Source: Paracoccus zhejiangensis (GTDB lineage Bacteria; Pseudomonadota; Alphaproteobacteria; Rhodobacterales; Rhodobacteraceae). From it: DNA of 64,000 nucleotides. This document shows positions 1-9,210 of the stretch, one piece after another. Within the stretch, counting starts at the first letter, position 1. The number at the start of each line of letters is the position of its first letter. The notes under the pieces are model-generated. The model worked only from the letters and a program-made list of their open reading frames with translations. It was not told the origin of the DNA and ran no database searches. The translations under genes and the position numbers were made by a program. Location of the stretch: NCBI RefSeq assembly GCF_002847445.1, contig NZ_CP025430.1:1984001-2048000 (forward strand), written 5' to 3'.

Positions 1-1857
1 GGCGAAGGCGTCGAACAGGCGCCCGGCGATCTCGTCGGAAATCCCGGCGCCGCGATCGGTCACCTCGATCACCGCCTGCCCTTCCTCGACAGCCAGCCGG
101 ATCTGCACGGTGTCGCCGCTGCGGGTCTCGGCCATGGCCTCCATGCCGTTGCGGATCAGGTTGATCAGCACCTGTTCCAACAGGATGCGGTCGGCCTCGA
201 TGACCGGCGCGACCTCGATCCGTGTCTCCAGCGTGACCCGGTGCTCGCGCGCATCGGCGGCCAGGAAGCCCACCGTCTCGGCGACCACGGCATCCAGTGG
301 CGTGGGGGCAAAGCGCGGTTCGCGCTTCTTCACCAGATCCTGGATATGGCGGATGATCTTGCCGGCGCGGTCCGCCTGCACCCCCAGCTTGCGATTGGCC
401 TCGGCCAGCATCGCCGGATTGCTGCCCGGCCGCTCGAGCAGGTTCGACATGCCGGCGGAATAGGAGGCGATGGCGGACAGCGGCTGGTTCAGCTCATGGG
501 CAAGAGTCGAGGCCATCTCGCCCAGGGTCACCAGCCGGCCGGTGCGGGCCAGCGTCTCGTCCTGCTGGCGGGCATTGCGTGCGGCGCGCTTTTGCTCGGT
601 GATGTCGATGATCGAGCCCATCCAGCCGCGATGCCGGCCCGCCGCATCGATCAGCGGCGATTCGAAGACCTGCACATCGATCATCTTTCCGTCGCGGTGA
701 CGAAAGCGGGACTCGAAGCTTTGCTGGACCGGACCGCCCTCTTCCAGCTTTCGGTGCCGGGCCTCGGTCTCCTCGATCCGCAGTGGGTCCCAATAGGGCA
801 TCGGCGGCTCGCGCCCGACCAGCTCCGCGGCCTCCCAGCCAACCAGATCGCAGAAGGCGGAATTGACATAGAGGATGCGCCCGTCATGGTCGCGCGCCCT
901 GAGCCCGACGGTCAGGCTTTCCTCCATCGAGCGACGGAACGCCGTCTCGCCGCGCCAGCGTGCCTCGGCCGCGCGGCGGCGGGCGGCGTTGCGGAAAAGG
1001 ACCAGCAGGGCAAGGATGGCAAAGCTGGCCAGCGCCGCGATCGCCCCCATCATGAGCGCAGAGCGGACGGCGGCGGGGGCGTCATAGGCGGTGATGGTCA
1101 ACAGCGTGCCGCGCAAGGGCGGGTCGAAGCTGATGCTGTGCGAGGGGTTGCTGTCCGGCGGCTCGACCCGCTGGCGGGTGGCGAAATCGGTTCCGGCCGC
1201 ATCTCGGATGCGCGCGCCATATTGCTCGGCGATCCACCAGGGCACATGCCGGTCGAGCAGCAGCTTGAGCGAGGTCGTGGCGGTCACGAAGCCCGCGCCA
1301 CCTTCCAGCGGCAGTCCCATCGTCACCGTGCCATCGGGCTGCACCGCGCCGTAAACCGGGCGCACGGCCTTGCGGGCCGAACCGGCCAGGAGCCGCAGCA
1401 GGTCGGGATCGCCGGTTGGCCCCAGCCCCGGCACCACCCGCAAGGGCTGGCCGGCGCCGTCATACCAGTTGACCGACAGGATCTCGGGATTGTTGGCGAT
1501 GTGCAGCCGGGTGCGGGCATCCAGCGCCGCCACATCGGCGCCGCCCGCCGATTCCAGCGACAGCCGGGCCAGCATGTCCTCGTCCATCGACATCTGGAAG
1601 CGCAGCGTCTGCTCGACCCAGAGCGCATCGGTGGCCAGCTTGATCCGCGCCTGTTCCGTCTCGTTGCGGCTGACGGCCCAGACCACCGCCGCAACCAGCG
1701 TCACCAGCGCGATGATCGCCACCAGCGGCACGATGGACAGCATGTCCCAACGACGACCCGGCTGCTGCCCGCCTTCGGGCAACCAGGGGTCGCCGGGCAG
1801 TGCGCCTTGCACGCGGCCACCGCGGCTGCCCTTCGCCAGACCGATCCTGTCGCGCAC
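1..1857 (-). CDS. Sensor histidine kinase, DctB-like (3' end outside window)
   Basis: Membrane sensor kinase, probably controlling the divergent dctPQM TRAP operon. The open frame runs off the left edge. A first membrane helix lies near residues 39-62, then an extracytoplasmic region of about 200 residues, a second helix near 263-285, a PAS domain (about 290-410), and a HisKA domain with the motif LAHELNQPLS and phospho-acceptor His near residue 454. The N box (INLIRNGMEAM) and G1 box (DRGAGI) of the ATPase domain are present; the remainder is missing. I chose the GTG start at 1857 because AGGGGG precedes it by 9 bases; an in-frame ATG at 1743 has no good ribosome site but begins right before the first helix. 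A response regulator should lie beyond the left edge. Family and divergent context are clear; the dicarboxylate signal is inferred. Confidence 0.85.
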   Translation of the reverse strand, partial: MRDRIGLAKGSRGGRVQGALPGDPWLPEGGQQPGRRWDMLSIVPLVAIIALVTLVAAVVWAVSRNETEQARIKLATDALWVEQTLRFQMSMDEDMLARLSLESAGGADVAALDARTRLHIANNPEILSVNWYDGAGQPLRVVPGLGPTGDPDLLRLLAGSARKAVRPVYGAVQPDGTVTMGLPLEGGAGFVTATTSLKLLLDRHVPWWIAEQYGARIRDAAGTDFATRQRVEPPDSNPSHSISFDPPLRGTLLTITAYDAPAAVRSALMMGAIAALASFAILALLVLFRNAARRRAAEARWRGETAFRRSMEESLTVGLRARDHDGRILYVNSAFCDLVGWEAAELVGREPPMPYWDPLRIEETEARHRKLEEGGPVQQSFESRFRHRDGKMIDVQVFESPLIDAAGRHRGWMGSIIDITEQKRAARNARQQDETLARTGRLVTLGEMASTLAHELNQPLSAIASYSAGMSNLLERPGSNPAMLAEANRKLGVQADRAGKIIRHIQDLVKKREPRFAPTPLDAVVAETVGFLAADAREHRVTLETRIEVAPVIEADRILLEQVLINLIRNGMEAMAETRSGDTVQIRLAVEEGQAVIEVTDRGAGISDEIAGRLFDAFA

Positions 1858-1960
1858 GCCGCAGATCCCCCTATTGCGGGAACCCACAATAGCGATGCAG
1901 GTTTCGTCGTGGCAAGAGCTTCCGGACCGCCGGGAGGGCGGAACCAACGGAGGATATCCC

Positions 1961-2971
1961 ATGCTGAACCGTCGCAGCTTTGCGCGCCTTGCCGGCGCTG
2001 CCGTGATTGCCCTGTCTGCCGCGCTGCCGGCGCTGGCGCAGGAACCGATCACCATCAAATTCAGCCATGTCGTCGCGCCCGATACGCCCAAGGGCAAGGG
2101 CGCCGAGAAGTTCAAGGAACTGGCCGAGCAATATACCGAGGGCCGGGTCACGGTCGAAATCTATCCCAACAGCCAGCTCTACAAGGACAAGGAAGAACTC
2201 GAGGCGCTGCAACTGGGCGCGGTGCAGATGCTGGCCCCGTCGCTGGCGAAGTTCGGTCCGCTTGGCGTCCAGCAGTTCGAACTGTTCGACCTGCCGATGC
2301 TGTTTGATGGCCGCGACCAGCTGCGCAAGGTGACCGAGGGCGAGATCGGCAAGGAAATGCTGGGCCTTCTGCAGGACAAGGGCATCACCGGGCTGGCCTA
2401 TTGGGACAACGGCTTCAAGATCATGTCGGCCAACAGCCCGCTGCAGGTGCCCGATGACTTCCTCGGGTTGAAGATGCGCATCCAGTCCTCGAAGATCCTC
2501 GAGGCGCAGATGGAGGCGCTTGGCGCCGTGCCGCAGGTCATGGCCTTCTCGGAGGTTTACCAGGCGCTGCAGACCGGCGTGGTCGACGGCACCGAGAACC
2601 CGCCCTCGAACATGTATACGCAGAAGATGAACGAGGTTCAGAAGCACGCCACGCTGTCGAACCACGGCTATCTCGGCTACGCGGTGATCGTGAACAAGGC
2701 CTTCTGGGACGGGCTGCCCGAGGACGTGCGGGCCGAGCTGGACAAGGCGATGGCCGAGGCGACCGTCTATGCCAATGGCATCGCCGAGGAAGAGAACAAG
2801 CTGGCGCTGCAGGCGATGATGGATGCCGGCACCACCGAGTTCCACGAGCTGACCGAGGAAGAGCGCGCCGAATGGCAGGAAGTGCTGCGCCCAGTGCACG
2901 AGGAAATGGCCGACCGCGTCGGGCCCGAGCTGCTGCAAAAGGTCTATGACGCGCTGGGGACCAACAGCTGA
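1961..2971 (+). CDS. dctP: TRAP transporter substrate-binding protein DctP
   Basis: Periplasmic solute receptor of a tripartite ATP-independent transporter, 336 residues, the usual DctP length. A twin-Arg-like N-terminus (MLNRRSF) and hydrophobic signal ending in ALAQ are followed by mature ITIKFSHVVAPDTPKGKGAE, typical of the DctP family. The ATG at 1961 follows a strong GGAGGA site. It is first in the dctP-dctQ-dctM operon and separated from dctQ by a GC hairpin (3033-3055), which probably keeps the receptor transcript more abundant than the membrane subunits. The substrate is likely a C4-dicarboxylate or another organic acid, inferred from the family and the divergent DctB-like kinase. Confidence 0.93.
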   Translation: MLNRRSFARLAGAAVIALSAALPALAQEPITIKFSHVVAPDTPKGKGAEKFKELAEQYTEGRVTVEIYPNSQLYKDKEELEALQLGAVQMLAPSLAKFGPLGVQQFELFDLPMLFDGRDQLRKVTEGEIGKEMLGLLQDKGITGLAYWDNGFKIMSANSPLQVPDDFLGLKMRIQSSKILEAQMEALGAVPQVMAFSEVYQALQTGVVDGTENPPSNMYTQKMNEVQKHATLSNHGYLGYAVIVNKAFWDGLPEDVRAELDKAMAEATVYANGIAEEENKLALQAMMDAGTTEFHELTEEERAEWQEVLRPVHEEMADRVGPELLQKVYDALGTNS

Positions 2972-3032
2972 CCCCGGGGTCGCTGAACCCGGCACACGGA
3001 CCACCCTTTCCTGACCAACTTCCCTGACACGT

Positions 3033-3055
3033 GGGGCGCCCCGCTGCGGCGCCCC
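3033..3055 (+). terminator. Intercistronic GC hairpin between dctP and dctQ
   Basis: GGGGCGCC (3033-3040) pairs perfectly with GGCGCCCC (3048-3055) across a 7-base loop. No T-run follows, so it more likely stabilises the dctP mRNA or partly attenuates transcription than fully terminates it. Confidence 0.55.
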
Positions 3056-3074
3056 CATACCCCCGAGGTTTGCC

Positions 3075-3704
3075 ATGTTCCTGCGCATCCTCGACCGCTT
3101 CGAAGAAATCCTCATCTCGGTGCTGATGGCCCTCGCGGTCATCCTGATCTTCGTTGCGGTCGTTCATCGTTTCTCGATCGGCTTTGCCGCCGATCTGGTC
3201 GGTTGGGCCCGCGCCCATGAGATGCCCGGCCTGCAAGACACCGCCCGCTCGGTCTTCAAGGCGATCAACTCGATCAAGCTGACCTGGGCGCAAGAGGCCT
3301 GCATCTACCTGTTCGTCTGGATGGCCAAGTTCGGCGCCGCTTATGGCGTGCGGATCGGCATCCATGTCGGCGTCGATATCCTCGCCGAGAAGCTGGAGGG
3401 CCGGGCCAAGACCATCATCACCACCATCGCCATGTCGGGGGGCATCCTCTTCACCGCCATCATCGCCTGGATCGGCACCGATTTCGTCTGGCATGTCTAT
3501 CACGGCGGACAGACCTCGCCCGATCTCGAGCTGAAGATGTGGATCATCTATCTGGCCGTGCCGCTGGGTTCGGCGCTGATGTGCTTCCGCTTCATCCAGG
3601 CGCTCTATCTCTATCTGACCACCGGCTACATCGCCCATCACGACCTCGGCGCGGTGGATGGCATCGAGGACGAGGCCGAGACGGCCGCGGAGGGCAAGGC
3701 ATGA
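3075..3704 (+). CDS. dctQ: TRAP transporter small permease DctQ
   Basis: Small membrane subunit of the TRAP transporter, 209 residues. Hydrophobic helices are visible near residues 13-32, in the central WAQEACIYLFVWMAKFGAAY segment, around 115-138 and near 155-180, matching the four-helix DctQ fold. A hydrophilic insert (roughly residues 38-70) between helices 1 and 2 makes it longer than typical DctQ proteins of 160-180 residues. It ends inside the dctM start (ATGA overlap), so the two are translationally coupled. Confidence 0.9.
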   Translation: MFLRILDRFEEILISVLMALAVILIFVAVVHRFSIGFAADLVGWARAHEMPGLQDTARSVFKAINSIKLTWAQEACIYLFVWMAKFGAAYGVRIGIHVGVDILAEKLEGRAKTIITTIAMSGGILFTAIIAWIGTDFVWHVYHGGQTSPDLELKMWIIYLAVPLGSALMCFRFIQALYLYLTTGYIAHHDLGAVDGIEDEAETAAEGKA

Positions 3705-5026
3705 CCGCACTCATCATCTTTCTGATCCTTGCGGCCCTGCTGGTCACCGGCATGCCGGTCTCGATCGCGCTTGGCCTGACGGTCTTTTCCTTCCTCTTCG
3801 GCTTTACCCAGATCCCGATGGACAGCATCGCGCTGAAGCTGTTCACCGGCATCGAGAAGTTCGAGATCATGGCAATCCCGTTCTTCATCCTCGCCGGCAA
3901 CTTCCTGACCCATGGCGGGGTGGCGCGGCGGATGATCCGCTTTGCCACGGCGATGATCGGGCACTGGTATGGCGGCATGGGTCTGGCCGCGGTCTTCGCC
4001 TGCGCCCTCTTCGCGGCGATCTCGGGCTCCTCGCCCGCAACCGTGATGGCGGTCGGCTCGATCCTGATCCCGGCCATGGTCAAGCAGGGCTATCCGCCAC
4101 AATTCGGCGTGGGTTCCATCGCCACCGCCGGCGGGCTTGGCATCCTGATCCCGCCCTCGATCGTGATGGTGATGTATTCGGTCGCCACCTCGGGCATGGT
4201 CGTTACCGGCCCCGATGGCGAGACGGTGCTGTCGGCCTCGATCGGCACGCTGTTCATGGCCGGCGTCATTCCCGGCCTGATGCTGGCGACGATGCTCGGC
4301 GGCACGACCACCTACCGCGCCTGGAAGAACGGCTATCCGCGCATGCCACGCGCAAGCTGGGGTGAGCGTTGGCAGGCCTTCCGGTCCTCGGTCTGGGGTC
4401 TGATGCTGATCGTCATCATCATGGGCGGCATCTATGGCGGGATCTTCACGCCGACCGAGGCCGCTGCTGTCAGCGCCGTCTATGCCTTCGTCATCGCCGT
4501 CTGGGTCTACAAGGACATCAAGCTGCGCGACGTGCCGCGGGTGCTGCTCAGCTCGGCGGCGATGGCGGCGATGCTGCTCTATATCATCACCAATGCGGTC
4601 ATGTTCGCCTTCATCCTGACCAGCGAACAGATCCCGCAGGCGATGTCGTCCTGGATCGTCGACCTGGGCCTTGGCAAGATCGGCTTCCTGTTGATCGTCA
4701 ACGTGCTGCTGCTGTTGATCGGCATGGTGATGGAGCCTTCGGCCATCGTCCTGATCATGGCGCCGATCCTCTATCCGGTCGCCGTCAAGCTGGGCGTCGA
4801 TCCGGTGCATTTCGGGATCATGATGGTGGTCAACATGGAGATCGGGCTGTGTACGCCACCCGTGGGGCTAAACCTCTATGTCGGCTCGGCGATCTCCCGG
4901 CTTGGGCTGACGCAGGTCAGCAAGGCGGCGATCCCGTGGCTGCTGACGGCGCTGATCTTCCTGATGCTGGTGACCTATATCCCCGAGATATCTCTGTTCC
5001 TGCCACAGATGCTGGGCATGAACTGA
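3701..5026 (+). CDS. dctM: TRAP transporter large permease DctM
   Basis: Large 12-helix subunit forming the cation-coupled translocation path of the TRAP transporter, 441 residues, family-typical. Recognisable are the N-terminal FLILAALLVTGMPVSIALGL, the conserved FAAISGSSPATVMAVGSI loop, IPPSIVMVMYSV, and the C-terminal HFGIMMVVNMEIGLCTPPVG signature. The start at 3701 overlaps the dctQ stop by 4 bases. A longer in-frame extension upstream is only a reading through dctQ. A strong terminator follows at 5054-5078. Confidence 0.95.
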   Translation: MTALIIFLILAALLVTGMPVSIALGLTVFSFLFGFTQIPMDSIALKLFTGIEKFEIMAIPFFILAGNFLTHGGVARRMIRFATAMIGHWYGGMGLAAVFACALFAAISGSSPATVMAVGSILIPAMVKQGYPPQFGVGSIATAGGLGILIPPSIVMVMYSVATSGMVVTGPDGETVLSASIGTLFMAGVIPGLMLATMLGGTTTYRAWKNGYPRMPRASWGERWQAFRSSVWGLMLIVIIMGGIYGGIFTPTEAAAVSAVYAFVIAVWVYKDIKLRDVPRVLLSSAAMAAMLLYIITNAVMFAFILTSEQIPQAMSSWIVDLGLGKIGFLLIVNVLLLLIGMVMEPSAIVLIMAPILYPVAVKLGVDPVHFGIMMVVNMEIGLCTPPVGLNLYVGSAISRLGLTQVSKAAIPWLLTALIFLMLVTYIPEISLFLPQMLGMN

Positions 5027-5053
5027 GGATCCCAACACGGATGACACACGGAG

Positions 5054-5078
5054 ACGGGCGGGCCATTGGCCCGCCCGT
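5054..5078. terminator. Bidirectional hairpin terminator between dctM and the phosphatase gene
   Basis: A perfect 11-bp stem, ACGGGCGGGCC / GGCCCGCCCGT, closes a 3-base loop between two convergent genes. It is followed by TTC on the + strand. The position and strength fit a shared terminator. Confidence 0.75.
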
Positions 5079-5080
5079 TC

Positions 5081-5899
5081 TCATGTCGGCAGCACCCAGT
5101 CGGCCTCGTCAAAACGGGTCAGCGCGGCGATGGCATCATAATCACGCCGGGTCGCGCCAAGGACGGCAAAGCCGGTCGCGTGCCGGGCGCTGTCGGCGGT
5201 GCTGGCCACGCGACCGCCTGCCGCCTCGATCAGCGCATAGGCAGCGAGGCAATCCCAGAGGCTCATGCGCGGCTCGCAATAGCCGACCAGCCGGCCAGCG
5301 GCGACATAGGCCAGCATCAGCGCCCCCGAGCCATAGCGAACCCAGGCGATGTTGCGGGCCGCAAGCTCGCCATGCAGGTCCGCGAGCCGCGCCGGTGGCA
5401 CGCGGTCATTCGCGCCCAGCCCCAGCAGGCCCGAGGTGAGATCGAAGCGTTCGGTCACCCGGATCGCCCGCCCGTTCAGTGTCGCCCCAAGGCCGCGCCC
5501 GCCCAGGAACATCTCGTCCAGAACCGGCGCGAAGATCGCGCCCATCAGCGGGCCATCGGCATCCATCAGCCCGATCGAGACGCACCAGCCGGGCAGACCG
5601 TTCAGGAAGGGCGCGGTGCCGTCGATCGGGTCCACCACCCAGGTCAGCCCGCTACGCCCGGGCATTAACCCATATTCCTCGCCCAGCATCGCATCCTCGG
5701 GATAGGCGGAGAGCAGTTCAGACCGGATCAGCTCCTCGACCTCGCGGTCGGCAATCGAGACCATGTCGGTCAGCGACCGCTTGGTCTCGATCTCCAGCGC
5801 GTCGCGGCTATGGAAATGGCGCAGGGCCAACGCCCCCGCCTTTCGGGCGATCTGCTCCACCTGCGCCAGCCGTGCGGCAAGGTCGATCTCTGTCAGCAT
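5081..5899 (-). CDS. Inositol monophosphatase family phosphatase
   Basis: Mg-dependent phosphatase of the IMPase/HisN/CysQ superfamily, 272 residues. Metal-site motifs are visible: GEEYG near residue 78, the hallmark WVVDPIDGTAPF near 95, and the C-terminal LWDCLAAYALIEAAGG. It lies 9 bases downstream of an ABC transporter ATPase gene in the same direction, so it is probably the last gene of the 10242-5081 operon. The family includes inositol-phosphate, histidinol-phosphate and sugar-bisphosphate phosphatases; sequence alone does not separate these. The operon suggests that it dephosphorylates whatever the transporter imports. Confidence 0.88.
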   Translation of the reverse strand: MLTEIDLAARLAQVEQIARKAGALALRHFHSRDALEIETKRSLTDMVSIADREVEELIRSELLSAYPEDAMLGEEYGLMPGRSGLTWVVDPIDGTAPFLNGLPGWCVSIGLMDADGPLMGAIFAPVLDEMFLGGRGLGATLNGRAIRVTERFDLTSGLLGLGANDRVPPARLADLHGELAARNIAWVRYGSGALMLAYVAAGRLVGYCEPRMSLWDCLAAYALIEAAGGRVASTADSARHATGFAVLGATRRDYDAIAALTRFDEADWVLPT

Positions 5900-5908
5900 G
5901 TTGTCCCC

Positions 5909-6964
5909 TCAGGCGATCAAAGCCGCGCCGCCCGGCCGCAGGCCCAGCCTGACCGGTGCCCCCTGCGGCAGCGGGTCGGTGCCGCTGCTGTCCATGACGA
6001 ACAGCCGGCCGGCCGGTCCGTCGATCTCGTATTCGATATGGTCACCCAGATAGGCGGCGCTGACCACGCGCCCCTCGAGCCCCGGCCCCTCCCCCGTGAC
6101 GGCAAAGGCATTCGGCCGAACCGCCAGACGTGCCGGACCGGGCGCCGCCCTGCGTGCGGGCAGGTCAAGCTCTGCCGTTCCGACGCGGATGCGCGCCTGA
6201 TCGCCGCCCACCGCCAGCACCTCGCAATCGATGACATTCGCCTCGCCGATGAAATCGGCGATGAACTCCGAGGCGGGGGATTCATAAAGTTCGCGCGGGG
6301 TGCCGTCCTGCGCGATGCGACCGTCCTTCATCACCACGATCCGGTCCGAGACCGCCAGCGCCTCGTCCTGGTCATGGGTCACATAGACGGCGGTGAACCC
6401 CAGCCGCTGCTGCAGCTCGCGGATCTCGGTGCGCACCCGGCGGCGCAGGCGCGCATCGAGGTTCGACAGCGGCTCGTCGAGCAGCAGGACCTGCGGCTCC
6501 AGCACCAGCGCGCGCGCGACGGCCACCCGCTGCTGCTGCCCGCCCGACAGTTCCGAGGGCAGCCGGTCGCCGAGACCCGAGAGGCCCACAAGCTCCAGCC
6601 CCTGCCCTGCCGCCGTCCGCGCCTCGGCCCGTTTCAGCCCGCCCGATTCCAGCCCGTAGGCAACATTGTCGATCACGCTCATATGCGGGAACAGCGCATA
6701 GCTTTGAAACACCATGGTCACGTCGCGCCGGTTGGGCGGCAGGCGGGTCACATCCTCGCCACCGATCAGGATCGCGCCTTCGCTCGGCGTCTCCAGCCCC
6801 GCCAGCATCCTGAGCGTCGTGGTCTTGCCGCAGCCCGAGGGGCCCAGCAGCGTGACCAGTTGCCCCGGCTCGATCCGCAGGTCCAGCTGCGGGATGGCGG
6901 TGAAGGCGCCGTAATTCTTGCGCACGGCGCGAAACTCGACCGCGCCTCTCTGGGCGTTGTTCAT
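5909..6964 (-). CDS. ABC transporter ATP-binding protein, FbpC/AfuC/PotA type
   Basis: Cytoplasmic ATPase of the importer, 351 residues. Walker A GPSGCGKTTT is at residues 41-50, the signature LSGGQQQR near 139 and Walker B VLLLDEP near 160, then a D-loop and the switch His (YVTHDQDEA). The C-terminal ~110 residues form a TOBE-like regulatory domain, as in PotA/FbpC. The start overlaps the permease stop by 4 bases. Such ATPases are often named iron(III) or spermidine transporters; neighbours here (phosphatase, LacI regulator) favour a phosphorylated carbohydrate. Confidence 0.93.
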   Translation of the reverse strand: MNNAQRGAVEFRAVRKNYGAFTAIPQLDLRIEPGQLVTLLGPSGCGKTTTLRMLAGLETPSEGAILIGGEDVTRLPPNRRDVTMVFQSYALFPHMSVIDNVAYGLESGGLKRAEARTAAGQGLELVGLSGLGDRLPSELSGGQQQRVAVARALVLEPQVLLLDEPLSNLDARLRRRVRTEIRELQQRLGFTAVYVTHDQDEALAVSDRIVVMKDGRIAQDGTPRELYESPASEFIADFIGEANVIDCEVLAVGGDQARIRVGTAELDLPARRAAPGPARLAVRPNAFAVTGEGPGLEGRVVSAAYLGDHIEYEIDGPAGRLFVMDSSGTDPLPQGAPVRLGLRPGGAALIA

Positions 6965-9165
6965 GCGCTTGCCTCGCTTGCGACAGGAGGGGTGGGGCGG
7001 CGGCGCAGCCGGCGCTCTCCGACCAGGAGTTGAAAGCCGCCGATGACACTGATCATCACCACGATCAGAACCGAGGAATAGGCGATGGCCACGCCATATT
7101 GCCCATTCTCGACCAGCCCGACGATATAGGCCGTCGCCATGTTGTACTTGGCCGAGACGAGAAAGATCACCGCCGAGATCGAGGTGATCGCGCGCACGAA
7201 GCTGTAGACCAGCGCGGCGATGATCGCCGGGCGCAGCAGCGGCAGGATCACCCGCCGAAGCGTTCGCCCCGAAGTCGCGCCAAGCGTCAGCGAGGCCTCG
7301 TCGAGACTGCCATCCAGCTGCGCCATCGCCGCCACCCCGCCACGCACACCGACCGGCATGTTACGGAAGACAAAGCAGACGATCAGGATCAGCGCGGTGC
7401 CGGTCATCTGGATCGGCGGCAGGTTGAAGGCCATGATGTAGCTGATGCCGATCACCGTACCGGGGATGGCAAAGCTCATCATCAGCATGAATTCGAACAC
7501 CGATTTGCCGGGGAATTTCTGCCGCGCGATCAGCCATCCGGTCACGAGGCCCACGGCGGCGGTCAGCGGCGCCGCGATCAGCGCGATCAGCATGGTGGTC
7601 CAGAAACTGTTCCACGCCACGCCGGTCCAGCGGAAGCCGCCCTCGAAGGTGACGCCGAAGGCGCGGGCGTAATGGTCCAGCGTCAGGCTGTGATCCAGAC
7701 CCCAGATCTTCACGAAACCGCCGAACAGGATCATCGCGTAGACGATGACGGTGAAAGCAGCCCACGCGGTGACAATGCCGATCACCGGCACGGCGACACG
7801 CGCCGGCAGCATGGCATGGCTGCCGCCATCGCCCTTGCCGCCGACGGTGGCGAAATTGCGCCCCGAGAGCCAGAGCCTCTGGGCCAGAAAGGCCGAGAGG
7901 GTGAACATCAGCAGAACCGCCGCCAGCACCGCCGCCCGCGAGGGATCGTTCTGTGCGCCGACGACCGAGAAGAAGATCTCGGTCGACAGCACCCCGCCCG
8001 AGCCGCCCAAAACCAGCGGATTGCCGAAATCGGCCATGCTCTCGATGAAGCCGATCAGGAAGGCATTGGCCAGCCCCGGCGCCATCAGCGGCAAAGAGAC
8101 CCGGCGGAAGGTGCGCCAGCGGTCCGCGCGCAGGGTCTGGCTGGCTTCCTCCATCGAGGGGCTGACGCCATCGACCACGCCAATCAGCACAAGGAATGCG
8201 ATGGGGGTAAAGCTGAGCACCTGCGCCAACCAGATGCCGGTGAGGCCGTAAAGCCAGCGCCCCAGCTCCCATCCGGTGGCGGCCTCGATCATCTGGGTCA
8301 GCGTGCCCGAGCGCCCCAGCAGCATGGTCAGCGCCAGACCGACGACGAAGGGCGGGGTGATGATCGGCAGCACGGTCAGCAGCCGCAGACCCTTCTTGAA
8401 GGGAAAGCGGGTGCGAGTGGCGGCCAGCGCGAAGGCCAGCCCGAGCGCGGTGGTCGCCGAGGCGGTGCAGAGCGCCAGGAACAGCGTCCGCCAGGCCACG
8501 CCGCAATAGCCGCCTGTCAGGCAGGAGAGGCTCCAGATCTTCGGATCGCCGATATTCTTCAGCACGCCTGCCGAGGTGAAGGAGCCATCGAAATCCTGGA
8601 AGGCGACGATGAAGATCGACAGGATCGGGTAGAAGACGAAGACCGCGACCAGCAGGATCAGCACCGCGATCGCGGTCAGGATGAAGGCATCGCCCTTCAG
8701 CGCCCCGCGCTCGGCCGCGCCGAAGGAAATGAGGCAGGTGAAGACCAGCCCCAGCAACACCGCCCCCGCGCCGAAAGCCGGCTGGCCCGCGACCTCGCCC
8801 AGGGTGGATTCGAGCAGGCCCCAGTTCCAGCCGCGCGTGCCGACCGACAGTCCCTCGACCGCCAGCCAGATCAGCCCGGCAACGCCGAGCCGCATCAGCC
8901 AGTGCCCACGCGCCGGACCGGCCGGGCGTGTCAGCCGCAGCCACAGGGCCAGCGCGACAAGGACCAGCACCGGCCAGAGCTGCCAGCGGCCTATCGCTGC
9001 CTGCAGCGCGCCTGGCCAGAGATCGGCCTTGCCCGGCAGGTCGCCCAGCCAGCCAAGACCGAAGATGCCGCCCCGGACCTTGTACCAGGGCAGGATCAGC
9101 AGCGCGAGGATCGCCACCGCAAGCGCCCTGTCCAGCCGCCGGTCGTCAGCACGCATCAGCGGCAT
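6961..9165 (-). CDS. Fused two-domain ABC permease, FbpB/AfuB type
   Basis: Inner-membrane permease of 734 residues carrying two BPD-type permease domains in one chain. The first EAA-like loop is MEEASQTLRADRWRTFRRVS (mid-protein) and the second is LDEASLTLGATSGRTLRRVI (about residues 620-640). An extra N-terminal region of about 200 residues contributes several more membrane helices than the ~500-690 residue FbpB/AfuB proteins. It is followed by the ATPase gene with a 4-base overlap and preceded by the binding-protein gene. A single polypeptide provides both halves of the channel, as in FbpB and AfuB. Confidence 0.9.
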   Translation of the reverse strand: MPLMRADDRRLDRALAVAILALLILPWYKVRGGIFGLGWLGDLPGKADLWPGALQAAIGRWQLWPVLVLVALALWLRLTRPAGPARGHWLMRLGVAGLIWLAVEGLSVGTRGWNWGLLESTLGEVAGQPAFGAGAVLLGLVFTCLISFGAAERGALKGDAFILTAIAVLILLVAVFVFYPILSIFIVAFQDFDGSFTSAGVLKNIGDPKIWSLSCLTGGYCGVAWRTLFLALCTASATTALGLAFALAATRTRFPFKKGLRLLTVLPIITPPFVVGLALTMLLGRSGTLTQMIEAATGWELGRWLYGLTGIWLAQVLSFTPIAFLVLIGVVDGVSPSMEEASQTLRADRWRTFRRVSLPLMAPGLANAFLIGFIESMADFGNPLVLGGSGGVLSTEIFFSVVGAQNDPSRAAVLAAVLLMFTLSAFLAQRLWLSGRNFATVGGKGDGGSHAMLPARVAVPVIGIVTAWAAFTVIVYAMILFGGFVKIWGLDHSLTLDHYARAFGVTFEGGFRWTGVAWNSFWTTMLIALIAAPLTAAVGLVTGWLIARQKFPGKSVFEFMLMMSFAIPGTVIGISYIMAFNLPPIQMTGTALILIVCFVFRNMPVGVRGGVAAMAQLDGSLDEASLTLGATSGRTLRRVILPLLRPAIIAALVYSFVRAITSISAVIFLVSAKYNMATAYIVGLVENGQYGVAIAYSSVLIVVMISVIGGFQLLVGERRLRRRPTPPVASEASA

Positions 9166-9210
9166 CCCCTTTCCATCTGGATCGGACGGCAGGGCAGCCC
9201 TTTCCGCCGA

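Noticed and set aside
241..2307. Plus-strand frame of ~690 codons across the sensor kinase and dctP
   Set aside because: It is antisense to the kinase over 1.5 kb and out of frame with dctP; kinase motifs on the minus strand are clear.
9166..9210. Hairpin between the FbpA-like receptor and the permease
   Set aside because: Only a 5-bp stem AGGGC/GCCCT is present, too weak to list with the other receptor-permease hairpins.
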